The notes beneath the pieces were generated by a model, which saw only the letters and a list, made by a program, of their open reading frames with translations, was not told the origin of the DNA and ran no database searches. Below are positions 8,158-16,282 of a DNA stretch of 64,000 nt, piece by piece. Within the stretch, counting starts at the first letter, position 1; every line of letters starts with the position of its first letter. This DNA comes from CAVQBJ01 sp963710725 (GTDB lineage: Bacteria > Actinomycetota > Thermoleophilia > Solirubrobacterales > Solirubrobacteraceae). The position numbers and the translations under genes are program-made. The DNA lies in NCBI GenBank assembly GCA_963710725.1, contig CAVQBJ010000005.1, forward strand, positions 62,001-126,000, given 5' to 3'.

Positions 8158-9827
8158 CAGGCGGCAAGCTCGGCGCCGACCTCGGGCTCGACCTCGACCC
8201 CGACGGCCCGCGCCCGGGGAGGGCGCAGCAGCGCGGCGGCCACCGCCGCGCCGACGAGGCTGATGACGACCCCGGTCCGGAAGGCGGCACCGTACCCGTC
8301 GGTGAGGGCCTGCGCGTGGCCGATGCCGGCGACCAGGGCGCTATGCGTCTGCGAGCCGGCGAGCGTGCTGAGCGCGGCCAGCCCGAGCGCGCCGCCGATG
8401 AAGCGCGACGAGTTGACGAGGCCGGAGGCAAGGCCGCTCTCCTCGGCCGGGACGCCCTGAACCGCGCCGACGGTGGCGCCGACGTTGGCGAGGCCCATTC
8501 CGGAGGCGGCGAGCAGGCTGCCGGGCAGCATCGCGACGACGAACGACGCGCCGGGATGTATCCCGGTGAAGCAGGCAAGCCCCGTCGCCGAGAGCAGCAT
8601 GCCGAGGGTGATCGTGCGCCGCGAGCCGAGCCGGGCGATGACCCGCGGCGCGAGCTGCGCGGCCGCGAACACCGTCAGGGTCATCGGCAGGAAGCCCAGC
8701 CCGGCCTGCAGCGCGCTGTACCCGAGCACCTCCTGCAGGTAGAGAGTCACGAAGAAGAAGGTCGAGAACAGCGCCGCGTAGAGGAGCAGAATCACCAGGT
8801 TCGCCCCCAGCAGCTGCCGGCGACGGAAGATCCCGAGCGGGATGAGCGGGGCGCGCGCGACGCGCTGCTCCCAGACGGCGAACATCGCGAGCACGGCCAC
8901 GCCGGCGATGGTCGGGGCGATCACGCCCCAGGAGCCCCAGCCGAGGGTGTCGGTGCGCACGATCCCATACACCAATGCGATCAGCCCGAGCGTGATGAGG
9001 ATCGCACCGCTGAGGTCGAAGTGCCGCACGTCATCGCGCTTGGTCTCCTGGATTCGCCGCCGCCCGAGGACGACGACGATGAGCCCGATCGGCACGTTGA
9101 CGAGGAAGATGGACGACCAGCCCGCGGTAGAGGTCAGCACGCCGCCGATGAGCACGCCGGCCGAGGCGCCCAGGCCCGACATCGCCCCCCAGATCCCCAC
9201 GGCGCGATTGCGCTCGGCCCCCTCGGTGAACGACGTCGTGAGGATGGCCAGGGTGGCCGGGGACACAACCGCCCCGGCGATCCCCTGCAGCGCCCTCGCG
9301 CCGATGAGCAGCCCCTGCGACGAGGCGGTGGCGCAGATGAGCGAGGCGATCGCGAACGCGGTCGTCCCGAGCAGGAACATGCGCCGACGCCCGAGCAGGT
9401 CGGCCGCGCGGCCGCCGAGCATGAGGAACCCGGCGAACGTCAGCGTGTACGCGTTGACGACCCACTGCAGCCCCGCGGTGGTGAAGCCGAGGTCGGAGCG
9501 GATCGAGGGCAAGGCAACGTTCACAATCGAGACGTCGAGCACGATCATGAATTGCGCCATGCAGACGAGGATCAGTAACAAGGTCGACGGGCCGCTCGCG
9601 TCCGCGGTGGTCGTGTCGTGCCGCGCGGCGGTCACTGACGGCGCCGATCGTTCGCCCCGGGCGGCCGCGGCCTGCGCCGCGGTCCAGGCCGCGGCTTGGC
9701 GGCGCTGACGACCGAGGCGCCGGCCTGGGTCGGGGGACACGTGCGAGCGCGCCGACGCACCGCCACAACTCGGCTCGCTCGGTCGGAGGGCTTCGTCTCG
9801 GGGAGTCCTACTCTGGTCGATGTGCAT
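8157..9827 (-). CDS. MFS drug exporter, DHA2 family (EmrB/QacA-like, 14 TM)
   Basis: This is a proton-driven multidrug exporter of about 556 residues, if started at ATG 9827. The membrane part begins near residue 80 with LVCMAQFMIVLDVSIVNVAL, the hallmark first helix (LD.SIVNVALP) of the DHA2 branch. It continues through about 14 hydrophobic helices, with the motif-A loop GRRRMFLLG and a GASAGVLIGG motif-C-like helix 5. The first 65-80 residues are hydrophilic and low in complexity. A shorter start at GTG 9635 (VTAARHD...) is quite possible, since neither start has a good ribosome site. The gene is divergent from an XRE-type regulator that probably controls it. The substrate is unknown. Confidence 0.85.
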   Translation of the reverse strand: MHIDQSRTPRDEALRPSEPSCGGASARSHVSPDPGRRLGRQRRQAAAWTAAQAAAARGERSAPSVTAARHDTTTADASGPSTLLLILVCMAQFMIVLDVSIVNVALPSIRSDLGFTTAGLQWVVNAYTLTFAGFLMLGGRAADLLGRRRMFLLGTTAFAIASLICATASSQGLLIGARALQGIAGAVVSPATLAILTTSFTEGAERNRAVGIWGAMSGLGASAGVLIGGVLTSTAGWSSIFLVNVPIGLIVVVLGRRRIQETKRDDVRHFDLSGAILITLGLIALVYGIVRTDTLGWGSWGVIAPTIAGVAVLAMFAVWEQRVARAPLIPLGIFRRRQLLGANLVILLLYAALFSTFFFVTLYLQEVLGYSALQAGLGFLPMTLTVFAAAQLAPRVIARLGSRRTITLGMLLSATGLACFTGIHPGASFVVAMLPGSLLAASGMGLANVGATVGAVQGVPAEESGLASGLVNSSRFIGGALGLAALSTLAGSQTHSALVAGIGHAQALTDGYGAAFRTGVVISLVGAAVAAALLRPPRARAVGVEVEPEVGAELAA

Positions 9828-9876
9828 GGTGGTAGTGTGAGAGCCACGCCATGCAGGTACAAGAGAGGGGTTTATC
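9828..9876. promoter_or_regulatory. Divergent promoter/operator region, exporter versus XRE regulator
   Basis: About 50 bp separate the proposed starts. An imperfect inverted repeat, CATGG-TGG at 9825-9832 and CCA-CG-CCATG at 9844-9853, lies over the exporter start. GAGAGGGG at 9863-9870 is well placed as a ribosome site for the regulator at CTG 9877. The operator role is inferred from position. Confidence 0.35.
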
Positions 9877-10833
9877 CTGGTACCAGCGCCACCACCCATA
9901 GCGACCGATGAGACCCTGGCCCGCCGTGCGGCAAGGAACGGCAATCGCCCCAAGCGCGACAACGGCGCGTCGCGTCGCGACGAGCTGGCCGACTTCCTGA
10001 AGGCGCGGCGCGCCGCCCTGCAGCCCGCCGACGTCGGGCTGCCCGGCTGCGGCCGGCGCCGCACCCCCGGCCTGCGCCGCGAGGAAGTCGCGCAGCTCGC
10101 CGGGGTGGGCACGACGTGGTACACGTGGCTCGAGCAGGGCCGCGACGTGCGCGCGTCGGTGCAGGTGCTCGAATCGCTGGCCGCCGCGCTCCGCATGACC
10201 TCAGCCGAGCGGGGCCACCTCATCATGCTCGGTCGCGGCGAGCAGGTCCCGCCGCCGCTGGCCCGCAAGGAGAAGGTCTCCCCAACGGTGCGCCGCCTCA
10301 TCGAGAATCTCGGCGCGAATCCCGCGTACGTGCTCGGACGCCGCTGGGACTACCTGGCGTGGAACTCGGCCTATGCGGTCGTCTTCGGCGACATCGACGC
10401 GGTGCCGCCAGGTGCACGCAACGCGCTCTGGCTCATGTTCACCGATCCGGCGAGACGGGAGCTGATGCCCGACTGGGACGTCAGCGCGCGGCGCCTCATG
10501 GCCCGCTTCCGCGCCGACCATGCCCGCCACGTCGGAGACCCGTGCTTCGAGGATCTCGTGGACGCGCTGCTCGAGGCGAGCGCCGACTTCCGCCGCTGGT
10601 GGCCGCGCCACGAGGTGCTCGGGTCCGGCGAGGGCCGCAAGACGATCGTCCACCCCGTCGTCGGGCGACTCGAGTTCGAGCACGCCCTGTTCAAACACGG
10701 CGACTCACCCGACCAACGGCTCGTCCTTTACTCCCCGTTGCAGGATGGCGCATCCCCGGCGCGGCTCGAGCGGCTGCTGGCGGCAGCGCGCGAGGGAGAG
10801 CCCGCACGCGGCCGGGCGATCGCGCTGGTCTGA
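9877..10833 (+). CDS. XRE-type HTH regulator with MmyB-like ligand-binding domain
   Basis: This is a transcription factor that likely represses the divergent exporter. The HTH region spans RRTPGLRREEVAQLAGVGTTWYTWLEQGRDV, and the C-terminal half (VRRLIENLGANPAYVLGRRWDYLAWN..., with RRWWPRHEV) is the MmyB-like ligand-binding (MLTR_LBD) domain. The family homology begins upstream of the first GTG (10105), at SRRDELADFLKARR near 9973. The frame is open from the stop at 9838-9840 but contains no ATG, GTG or TTG before 10105. CTG 9877, with GAGAGGGG spaced 6 nt ahead, is the best start and gives about 318 residues; starting at GTG 10105 would cut the DNA-binding domain. The start is therefore uncertain, but the family assignment is firm. 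Confidence 0.8.
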   Translation: MVPAPPPIATDETLARRAARNGNRPKRDNGASRRDELADFLKARRAALQPADVGLPGCGRRRTPGLRREEVAQLAGVGTTWYTWLEQGRDVRASVQVLESLAAALRMTSAERGHLIMLGRGEQVPPPLARKEKVSPTVRRLIENLGANPAYVLGRRWDYLAWNSAYAVVFGDIDAVPPGARNALWLMFTDPARRELMPDWDVSARRLMARFRADHARHVGDPCFEDLVDALLEASADFRRWWPRHEVLGSGEGRKTIVHPVVGRLEFEHALFKHGDSPDQRLVLYSPLQDGASPARLERLLAAAREGEPARGRAIALV

Positions 10834-11176
10834 GCCGAAGCGCTGGACGCGATTGCTCGGACGCCGCAGGCGCCAGGACGTGATCCTCGCGCCCCCGGGC
10901 GCACACACGGCGAGCGGGCTGCCGACCGGCTTCCGCCTCGGCGACATCGCCGGTCGCGCCGGGGGTCCCCTATTCGCCGTCGGCGGTAACGACGGCGGCG
11001 GCAACAACCTCAGCACGATCCTGCAGCAGACGCAGCCGTAGCCGAGATCGCGCCACCCGACGGGCGGCCGCCGATGCCCGCGGCCACCCGTCGGCGGCGT
11101 GACTGCGTGCCGGTCGGAAGCGGCGCGGGGTTGACGCCGAGGCGTCGGCCGAGGAGCATGGTCGGGAGGTGGAGGG
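10834..11176. other. Intergenic region, no recognised element
   Basis: The 343 bp between the regulator and the GMC oxidoreductase contain only short open frames without family features. GGGAGG and GGAGGGG just before 11177 provide the ribosome site of the next gene. I see no clear terminator or promoter. Confidence 0.4.
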
Positions 11177-12805
11177 GTGAGCGCCCGCGCATATGACTAC
11201 GTGATCGTCGGCGCGGGCTCGGCCGGCTGCGTCCTGGCCGGTCGCCTGTCGGAGGATCCCGACGTGCGCGTCCTGCTCATCGAGGCCGGACCACCTGACA
11301 CGAACGAGACCATCCACGTGCCGGTGGCGTTCGGATCGCTGTTCCGTACGCAGGTCGACTGGGACTACTTCACCGCACTCGAGCCGTTCGCCGACGGTCG
11401 CCGGGTCTACCTCCCGCGAGGCAAGGTCCTTGGGGGCTCGTCCTCGATCAACGCGATGATCTACATCCGCGGCCACCGTGCCGACTACGACGCGTGGCGC
11501 GACGCGGGCTGCCCGGGCTGGGGCTACGACGATCTGCTGCCGTACTTCAAGCGGGCCGAGGACAATGAGCGCGGCGCCTCGGAGTACCACGGCGTCGGGG
11601 GACCTCTCAGCGTGTCGGACACGCGCTCGGCCAACCCGATCATCGACGCGTTCGTCGCGGGCGCCACCGAGACCGGCCACCCCCACAACGAGGATTTCAA
11701 CGGGGCGGCACAGGACGGGTTCGGCCGCTATCAGGTCACCCAGCGCAACGGGCGCCGCTGCAGCGCCGCTGTCGCCTACCTGCATCCCGCGTCCGAACGG
11801 CCGAACCTCGACGTGGTCCCGTACATGCTCGTGCAGCGCCTGCTGTTCGAGGGGACGCGAGCGGTCGGCGTTGAGGCCGTGCGCCTTGGGGTCGCGCACG
11901 AGTACCGGGCCGAGCGTGAGGTGATCCTGTGCGGCGGTGCCTACAACTCACCCCAGGTGCTGATGCTGTCGGGCATCGGACCGGCCGACGCGCTCTCGCC
12001 GCTGGAGATACCGGTGATCCTCGACCAGCCGTCGGTCGGGCAGAACCTGCAGGACCACCCCGCGACCGGGTTCGCCTGGGGCCACGACGACGAGCGTTCG
12101 CTGCTGAGCGCGATGACGCCCGAGCACGTCGCCGAGTTCGACGCGCACGGAAGCGGGCCGTTGACCTCCAACGTGGCCGAGGCCGGCGGCTTCATCCGCA
12201 CCCGGGGCGACCTGCCCGCACCGGACATCCAGTTTCACGCCTCTCCGGCCATGTATGTCGACGAGGGCCTTGCCCCGCCGTCGGCCGAGCACGGGTTCGG
12301 CTTCGGGCCCTGCATGGTCAAGCCCGCCAGCCGCGGCATCGTCGCCATCCTCTCGCCCGATCCCACGGCCAAGCCCTACATCCTGCATAACTACTACTCC
12401 GAGGACTCGGACATGCAGGCGATGGTGGATGGCCTGCGGGTCGGGCTGGAGATCGCCCGCGCCCCGGCGCTGGCCCCGTTCGTCAAACGGCCCTACTACG
12501 ACATGCCAGACGCCGACTCCGACGCGCAGTTGCGCGCGCACATCCGTCGCACCACCTTCACGCTGTATCACCCGGTTGGCACATGCCGCATGGGCGACGA
12601 CGCCGCCGCCGTCGTCGATCCACAGCTGCGCGTGCGCGGCGTCGAGGGCCTGCGCGTCGTCGACGCTTCGGTGATGCCGACCGTGACGCGCGGCAACACG
12701 AACGCACCCACCATCGCACTCGCCGAGCGGGCCGCCGACATCATCCGCGGGCGCACCGTCGAGGCCGCGACCGACGCCGCCGACGTCGCCGCCGGCGCCC
12801 GCTGA
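11177..12805 (+). CDS. GMC-family FAD oxidoreductase (choline/alcohol dehydrogenase type)
   Basis: This flavoprotein oxidises an alcohol group; it has 542 residues, the family norm. The Rossmann motif is VGAGSAGCVLAGRL (GxGxxG at 12-17) followed by the ribose-binding Glu of LLIEAG. GMC signature 1 is GKVLGGSSSINAMIYIRG near residue 80, and signature 2 is GAYNSPQVLMLSGIGP. The C-terminal catalytic pair is His465 (HPVGTCRMG) and Asn509 (GNTNAPT). Overall it resembles choline dehydrogenase and the actinobacterial alcohol or polyethylene-glycol dehydrogenases. The substrate cannot be told. The start is GTG 11177, after GGGAGG/GGAGGGG. No partner gene (betaine aldehyde dehydrogenase or transporter) is adjacent, which weakens a betaine-synthesis role. 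Confidence 0.92.
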   Translation: MSARAYDYVIVGAGSAGCVLAGRLSEDPDVRVLLIEAGPPDTNETIHVPVAFGSLFRTQVDWDYFTALEPFADGRRVYLPRGKVLGGSSSINAMIYIRGHRADYDAWRDAGCPGWGYDDLLPYFKRAEDNERGASEYHGVGGPLSVSDTRSANPIIDAFVAGATETGHPHNEDFNGAAQDGFGRYQVTQRNGRRCSAAVAYLHPASERPNLDVVPYMLVQRLLFEGTRAVGVEAVRLGVAHEYRAEREVILCGGAYNSPQVLMLSGIGPADALSPLEIPVILDQPSVGQNLQDHPATGFAWGHDDERSLLSAMTPEHVAEFDAHGSGPLTSNVAEAGGFIRTRGDLPAPDIQFHASPAMYVDEGLAPPSAEHGFGFGPCMVKPASRGIVAILSPDPTAKPYILHNYYSEDSDMQAMVDGLRVGLEIARAPALAPFVKRPYYDMPDADSDAQLRAHIRRTTFTLYHPVGTCRMGDDAAAVVDPQLRVRGVEGLRVVDASVMPTVTRGNTNAPTIALAERAADIIRGRTVEAATDAADVAAGAR

Positions 12806-12815
12806 CTCTGCGGGC
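12797..12815 (+). terminator. Hairpin at the GMC gene end
   Basis: GCCCGC / GCGGGC (6 bp, extendable by one C-G pair) with a 7-nt loop surrounds the TGA stop codon at 12803-12805. No U-tract follows. It is a plausible but weak terminator. Confidence 0.35.
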
Positions 12816-12900
12816 GTCGCCGCTCGCGATCGCCCCGCGACGGCGGTGCCCGGGCGTGGCCGATCTCTCGGATCGGGCAAGCGCCACGGGGCGACCTCCA

Positions 12901-12937
12901 GTAATGACCTAATTACCGACCCGCTTTAGGGTATATT
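12901..12937 (+). promoter_or_regulatory. Inverted repeat and -10-like element upstream of the small gene at 12975
   Basis: An AT-rich island in GC-rich surroundings holds the inverted repeat GTAAT-N6-ATTAC (12901-12916). A TATATT -10-like hexamer follows at 12932-12937. An Rrf2-family regulator is encoded just beyond the small gene, so this could be its operator; that link is inference. Confidence 0.4.
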
Positions 12938-12974
12938 GCCGGCCAACCTCGCACCTACCCGGACGAGACTGCTC

Positions 12975-13262
12975 ATGCGCCTCCCACGACTGCGCCCGAA
13001 CGCCGCTCCGCACTTCGCCCTGGCGCGTGCCGGCGAGATCGCGACCCACGAGGGCTGGGTGGAGCGAGTGCGACGGCGGCGCGGACGCGTCGACGTGGAG
13101 CTCTTGCTCGACGATGGCAGCTCCGCGCGAGTCCCGCTCGACGCCGAGCAGGCTAAGTGGCTCGAGATCGAACCCGGGCAGATCGTGGACGTCCGGCGTC
13201 GTGAGCTAGCGAGTGACCCAGGATTCCCGATTATCGGCGAGTCCGTCCACATCTGCGGGTAG
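12975..13262 (+). CDS. Small hypothetical protein, basic N-terminus, beta-rich core
   Basis: This short protein of 95 residues has an Arg-rich start (MRLPRLRP) and a compact beta-like core: THEGWVERVRRRRGRVDVEL, DDGSSARVPLDAEQAKWLEI, PGQIVDVRRREL. It looks like a small SH3/TOBE-like barrel, but I cannot name the family. Third-codon GC is high throughout, supporting a real gene. ATG 12975 is preferred, since an upstream in-frame TTG at 12936 overlaps the likely -10 element. Its 3' end overlaps the convergent Rrf2 gene by 57 bp, a noteworthy arrangement that would allow antisense interplay. Confidence 0.6.
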   Translation: MRLPRLRPNAAPHFALARAGEIATHEGWVERVRRRRGRVDVELLLDDGSSARVPLDAEQAKWLEIEPGQIVDVRRRELASDPGFPIIGESVHICG

Positions 13263-13661
13263 CTGCCCGCTCGCAAGGTCGGCGAGCGTCACCGTCTCGA
13301 GCACGGAGCGCATGTTCGTGCGCAACGCCACCCAGACGCGTTGGAGCGCCACGGCGTGGCCCTCGTACTCCAGAGCCTCCGGGGGCGTGCCGCGCACCTC
13401 GGCGAGTGGGCCCTCGACGGCCCGCAACACGTCGGCCACCGAGATCTGCTCCGGCGGCCGGGCGAGCCGATGGCCTCCTTCGGGGCCGCGATGGCTGCGT
13501 ACGAGCCCGGCGAGGCGCAGTTCGTGCAGGATCTTGACGAGGAAGTTGAGCGGAATCCTCTGCGCCGCGGCGACGTCCTCGGCCTTGGCCAGGCCCTCCT
13601 TCGTGGCAGCCAGCTCGACCGCCGCCCGGACCGCATAGTCGGCTTTGGCCGAGACCCTCAC
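13206..13661 (-). CDS. Rrf2-family transcriptional regulator
   Basis: This winged-helix repressor of the Rrf2 family has 151 residues. The N-terminus MRVSAKADYAVRAAVELA, then a recognition helix in RIPLNFLVKILHELRLAGLV and the wing SHRGPEGGHRLARP, are the classic Rrf2 pattern. The Cys cluster (three Cys around residues 90-105) that binds an Fe-S cluster in IscR and NsrR is absent: this protein has no cysteine there. It therefore probably senses something other than Fe-S status, or acts as a cysteine-less CymR-type regulator. The start is GTG 13661 without a clear ribosome site. It follows the patatin gene by 45 bp in the same direction and overlaps the small convergent gene at its end. Confidence 0.9.
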   Translation of the reverse strand: MRVSAKADYAVRAAVELAATKEGLAKAEDVAAAQRIPLNFLVKILHELRLAGLVRSHRGPEGGHRLARPPEQISVADVLRAVEGPLAEVRGTPPEALEYEGHAVALQRVWVALRTNMRSVLETVTLADLASGQLPADVDGLADNRESWVTR

Positions 13662-13706
13662 GCCGTCATTGTTGCCGAACCCAAATCCTCATAACTTCGA
13701 TTGCCT

Positions 13707-14717
13707 TCATGCTGTTTTCTGCGGCACGCCTTCCGGCCCGCTGACTGCCACCCCGGATGTCCTCGTCACGCCGGCGGCGTCGAGCACCCCGCCAGCGTGG
13801 TCTGACGCCAGCTGCCCGGCCGCCTCCAGCACCACCGGTCGACGCTCGAGCTGTCCGACCTCGGGGCCGCCGCGAGCCAGCCGCAGGCCGTACACGAAGG
13901 GCCCTCGCGTGCCTGGCTCGTCCGTGGCAGCGGCGATCTCGCTCACCGCGGCCTCGTAATCGGGCAAGCGGCGCCGATGGAGCTCCACGAGGGCCGGGTT
14001 GAGCCTGCGCAGCCGTCGTTCGATGATTTGGTTGGCCAGTCGCGGCGGGGGCATGCGCGCGACTCCCAGCGGTCGCGTCATCAACACGAGCACGTGCGTC
14101 GCGCCGAGCCCCATGGCGACCTGATGCGGAATGGGCTCTGCGAGTCCGCCGTCGAGCCACCGCCGCCCACGGAATGCCACCGGCCCGCCGCCGATCCACG
14201 GCATGCGACTCGACGCCAGCAGGGCGCATCGCAGCTCATCCTCAGAGCGCAGATCCGTGAGGTCACCGGCGAGCGCGGTGTCGACGTCGACCGCGACGCA
14301 GTGGAGTGAGATGTCGCTCGACACCGTCCTGCGATGACGGGCGGCATCGAGTCGCTCGTCGACGTGATCGAGCGTGAACGCGACGTCGATCGCGGGGCGC
14401 CCGATCAGGAGCCGGTACGGGTTGATGAAGCGGCGCGTGGCGAACGCGGTGTGATACGCCACCACGCAGCCGTCAACCACGCCGGCCAGGAATCCCGCCG
14501 CGTTGAGCGCTCCGGCGGACGTGCCAACAACGAGATCGAAGCAGTCGAGCAACCGCCGCTGCTCCAAGGCGCTCGCCATGCCCGCTGATACGACCCCACG
14601 CATCCCACCGCCCTCGAGCGCCAGCGCCAAGCGCTGACCGTCCGGGCGGGCGCCGGGCCGGGAGCTATGCGTCGCGCGCTCACCCAGGAGGGCCAAGACG
14701 GGATGCGTCTCCGGCAC
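13707..14717 (-). CDS. Patatin-like phospholipase/acylhydrolase
   Basis: This lipid acyl hydrolase has 336 residues. The oxyanion motif GGGMRG lies at 36-41, the nucleophile elbow GTSAG at 65-69 (Ser67) and the catalytic Asp in the DGG motif at 189-191, so the Ser-Asp dyad is complete. There is no signal peptide, so it is likely cytoplasmic or membrane-associated and acts on phospholipids or lipid esters. The segment FATRRFINPYRLLIGRPAID matches bacterial patatins of the YjjU-like group. Its first 38 bp overlap the end of the upstream serine hydrolase gene, so the two are probably cotranscribed; a joint lipid or ester role is inference. A second, unrelated-context patatin occurs at 22865. Confidence 0.88.
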   Translation of the reverse strand: MPETHPVLALLGERATHSSRPGARPDGQRLALALEGGGMRGVVSAGMASALEQRRLLDCFDLVVGTSAGALNAAGFLAGVVDGCVVAYHTAFATRRFINPYRLLIGRPAIDVAFTLDHVDERLDAARHRRTVSSDISLHCVAVDVDTALAGDLTDLRSEDELRCALLASSRMPWIGGGPVAFRGRRWLDGGLAEPIPHQVAMGLGATHVLVLMTRPLGVARMPPPRLANQIIERRLRRLNPALVELHRRRLPDYEAAVSEIAAATDEPGTRGPFVYGLRLARGGPEVGQLERRPVVLEAAGQLASDHAGGVLDAAGVTRTSGVAVSGPEGVPQKTA

Positions 14718-16146
14718 GGCGCAGACGATACCCGCCGCCGCTCAAACCGGCCCGGACTCCCGCCCGCGCCACCTTCGGTGCCTCCTGGCCGATCGCGCGC
14801 GTGAGCAGCCACAGGTCGCTGAGAGCCGGGTGGAGCACTGGCTTGCCGCTGGTGACGAGGCCGACCGAGAGGGCACGCTCGGGGTCGGTCCAGCCAAGGA
14901 CGTTGGTGAAGCCGAGGTGCCCGAACGCCTGCTCGGTATCGGGCCCGAACAGGCTCATCGTCCTCGCGCCGAGCATGAACCCGTTGGAGTGGCGCAGGGG
15001 AGCGCCGAGGCTGTAGTCGATCTCGCGAAAGGCCCTCTCGGTGGTGGCGCGCCGGATCGTTCGCGGATCGAGCACGCGCACGCCGTCGAGCTCCCCGCCG
15101 GCGCCCAGCAGGTCAAAGAAGCGCGACAGCTCGTTGGCGGTGCTCACGACGTTGGCTGACGGAACGACGTTCGTGAGGAAGCGTGGATCGTTCGAAAGGA
15201 CGGTGATCTGGTCCGGCGGAAGGCCGAGCGCGCCCTCGAGCATCGTGGAGATCGGCGGCAGCGCGGGCGGACCGGTCGGGTAGCTGAGACCGACGAGGTC
15301 GACGTCGGCCGCGCTCACGCCGTAATTGCCCCAGCGAAAGCCGAGCGGGTCGAGGATCTCCTCCGCCAGCACGGTGCGAATGTCCTTGCCGGTCACGCGC
15401 TCGACGATCTCGGCGATGATGAATCCGCCCGACATCGCGTGGTAGGAGAGCAGCTTGCCGGGCCGCGAGCGCGGCTTGGCGGCACACATCAACTCCACGC
15501 GGAACTCGCGGTCGCCGATGCGATCGAGGTCGAAGGCCGCTGCCGGCAGTCTGGGCACTCCCGCACGGTGGGAGAGCAGATGTTCGATCGTGATGCCCTG
15601 CTTGCCGTGAGCGGCGTACTCCGGGATGTACTCGCACACGCGGTCGCCGACGTGCAGGAGCCCGCGCTGCTCGAGCAGGTGCGCGACCACGGCGGTCATC
15701 GCCTTGGAGATCGAGAAGACCAGGAACGGCGTCTGCGGCGTCGCCGGTACGCGCGCTCCGTCCTCGCGATCCGTCGGCCCGTTTCCGCGTGCGTGCCCAA
15801 TGGCCCGATCGAGCACCACCTCGCCGTGACGACGCACGCAGAGGGCGACCGCGGGGTAGAAGCCGCTTCGATAGACACGCTGCGCCAGTCCCCATACGCG
15901 CTCGACGCCCGCGGCCGTCATACCGAGCGCCTCGACGTCGGCCACCTCGGCGGCGCGCGTGCTGACCGCGTCGAGGTCACGCGGCACCCGGATGCGCCGA
16001 AGCGGGTCGGGCACCAGCGGAAGGCGTGGGATAGGCAGGGTCGGAATGGCTTCCAGCGAAAGCACGGGCGCCGGGTGTCGTGTTTCAGCGACGGCTTCCC
16101 CTTCATCGGCCGCCAGCGCCCCCTCGACGCAGCGACGGTCGCGCAT
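14680..16146 (-). CDS. Serine hydrolase of the beta-lactamase/class C-EstB family
   Basis: This penicillin-binding-like serine hydrolase has about 488 residues from ATG 16146. The nucleophile motif SISK is at 145-148, and the general-base tyrosine motif reads Y-H-A (LLSYHAMSGG, Tyr235), the YxN position having Ala/Met as in EstB-type esterases. A C-terminal HLGFTN segment replaces the KTG motif. These changes favour esterase, lipase or peptidase activity over antibiotic resistance. No signal peptide is seen, so it is probably intracellular. The frame remains open to 16260, and the exact start is unclear because no strong ribosome site is present. It overlaps the downstream patatin start by 38 bp, indicating one transcript for two acyl/ester hydrolases. 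Confidence 0.82.
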   Translation of the reverse strand: MRDRRCVEGALAADEGEAVAETRHPAPVLSLEAIPTLPIPRLPLVPDPLRRIRVPRDLDAVSTRAAEVADVEALGMTAAGVERVWGLAQRVYRSGFYPAVALCVRRHGEVVLDRAIGHARGNGPTDREDGARVPATPQTPFLVFSISKAMTAVVAHLLEQRGLLHVGDRVCEYIPEYAAHGKQGITIEHLLSHRAGVPRLPAAAFDLDRIGDREFRVELMCAAKPRSRPGKLLSYHAMSGGFIIAEIVERVTGKDIRTVLAEEILDPLGFRWGNYGVSAADVDLVGLSYPTGPPALPPISTMLEGALGLPPDQITVLSNDPRFLTNVVPSANVVSTANELSRFFDLLGAGGELDGVRVLDPRTIRRATTERAFREIDYSLGAPLRHSNGFMLGARTMSLFGPDTEQAFGHLGFTNVLGWTDPERALSVGLVTSGKPVLHPALSDLWLLTRAIGQEAPKVARAGVRAGLSGGGYRLRRAGDASRLGPPG

Positions 16147-16282
16147 ATGGCCGCGTTGGCATTGAACGGGGCTCCCCGACCACCGGGCACGATCCGTCGC
16201 GGAACGCCTGGCAATCCCTGGACGCGCGGCCGCGCGACCCGACGGCACACCGGCGCGCAACCGAACCGGTTAGCCTGCAGCC

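Noticed and set aside
13206..13661. IscR/NsrR-type iron-sulphur regulator
   Set aside because: The protein is a clear Rrf2 member but lacks the three cysteines that hold the cluster.
14680..16146. Beta-lactamase resistance gene
   Set aside because: Y-H-A and HLG replace the YxN and KTG motifs and there is no signal peptide; an esterase or peptidase role is more likely.
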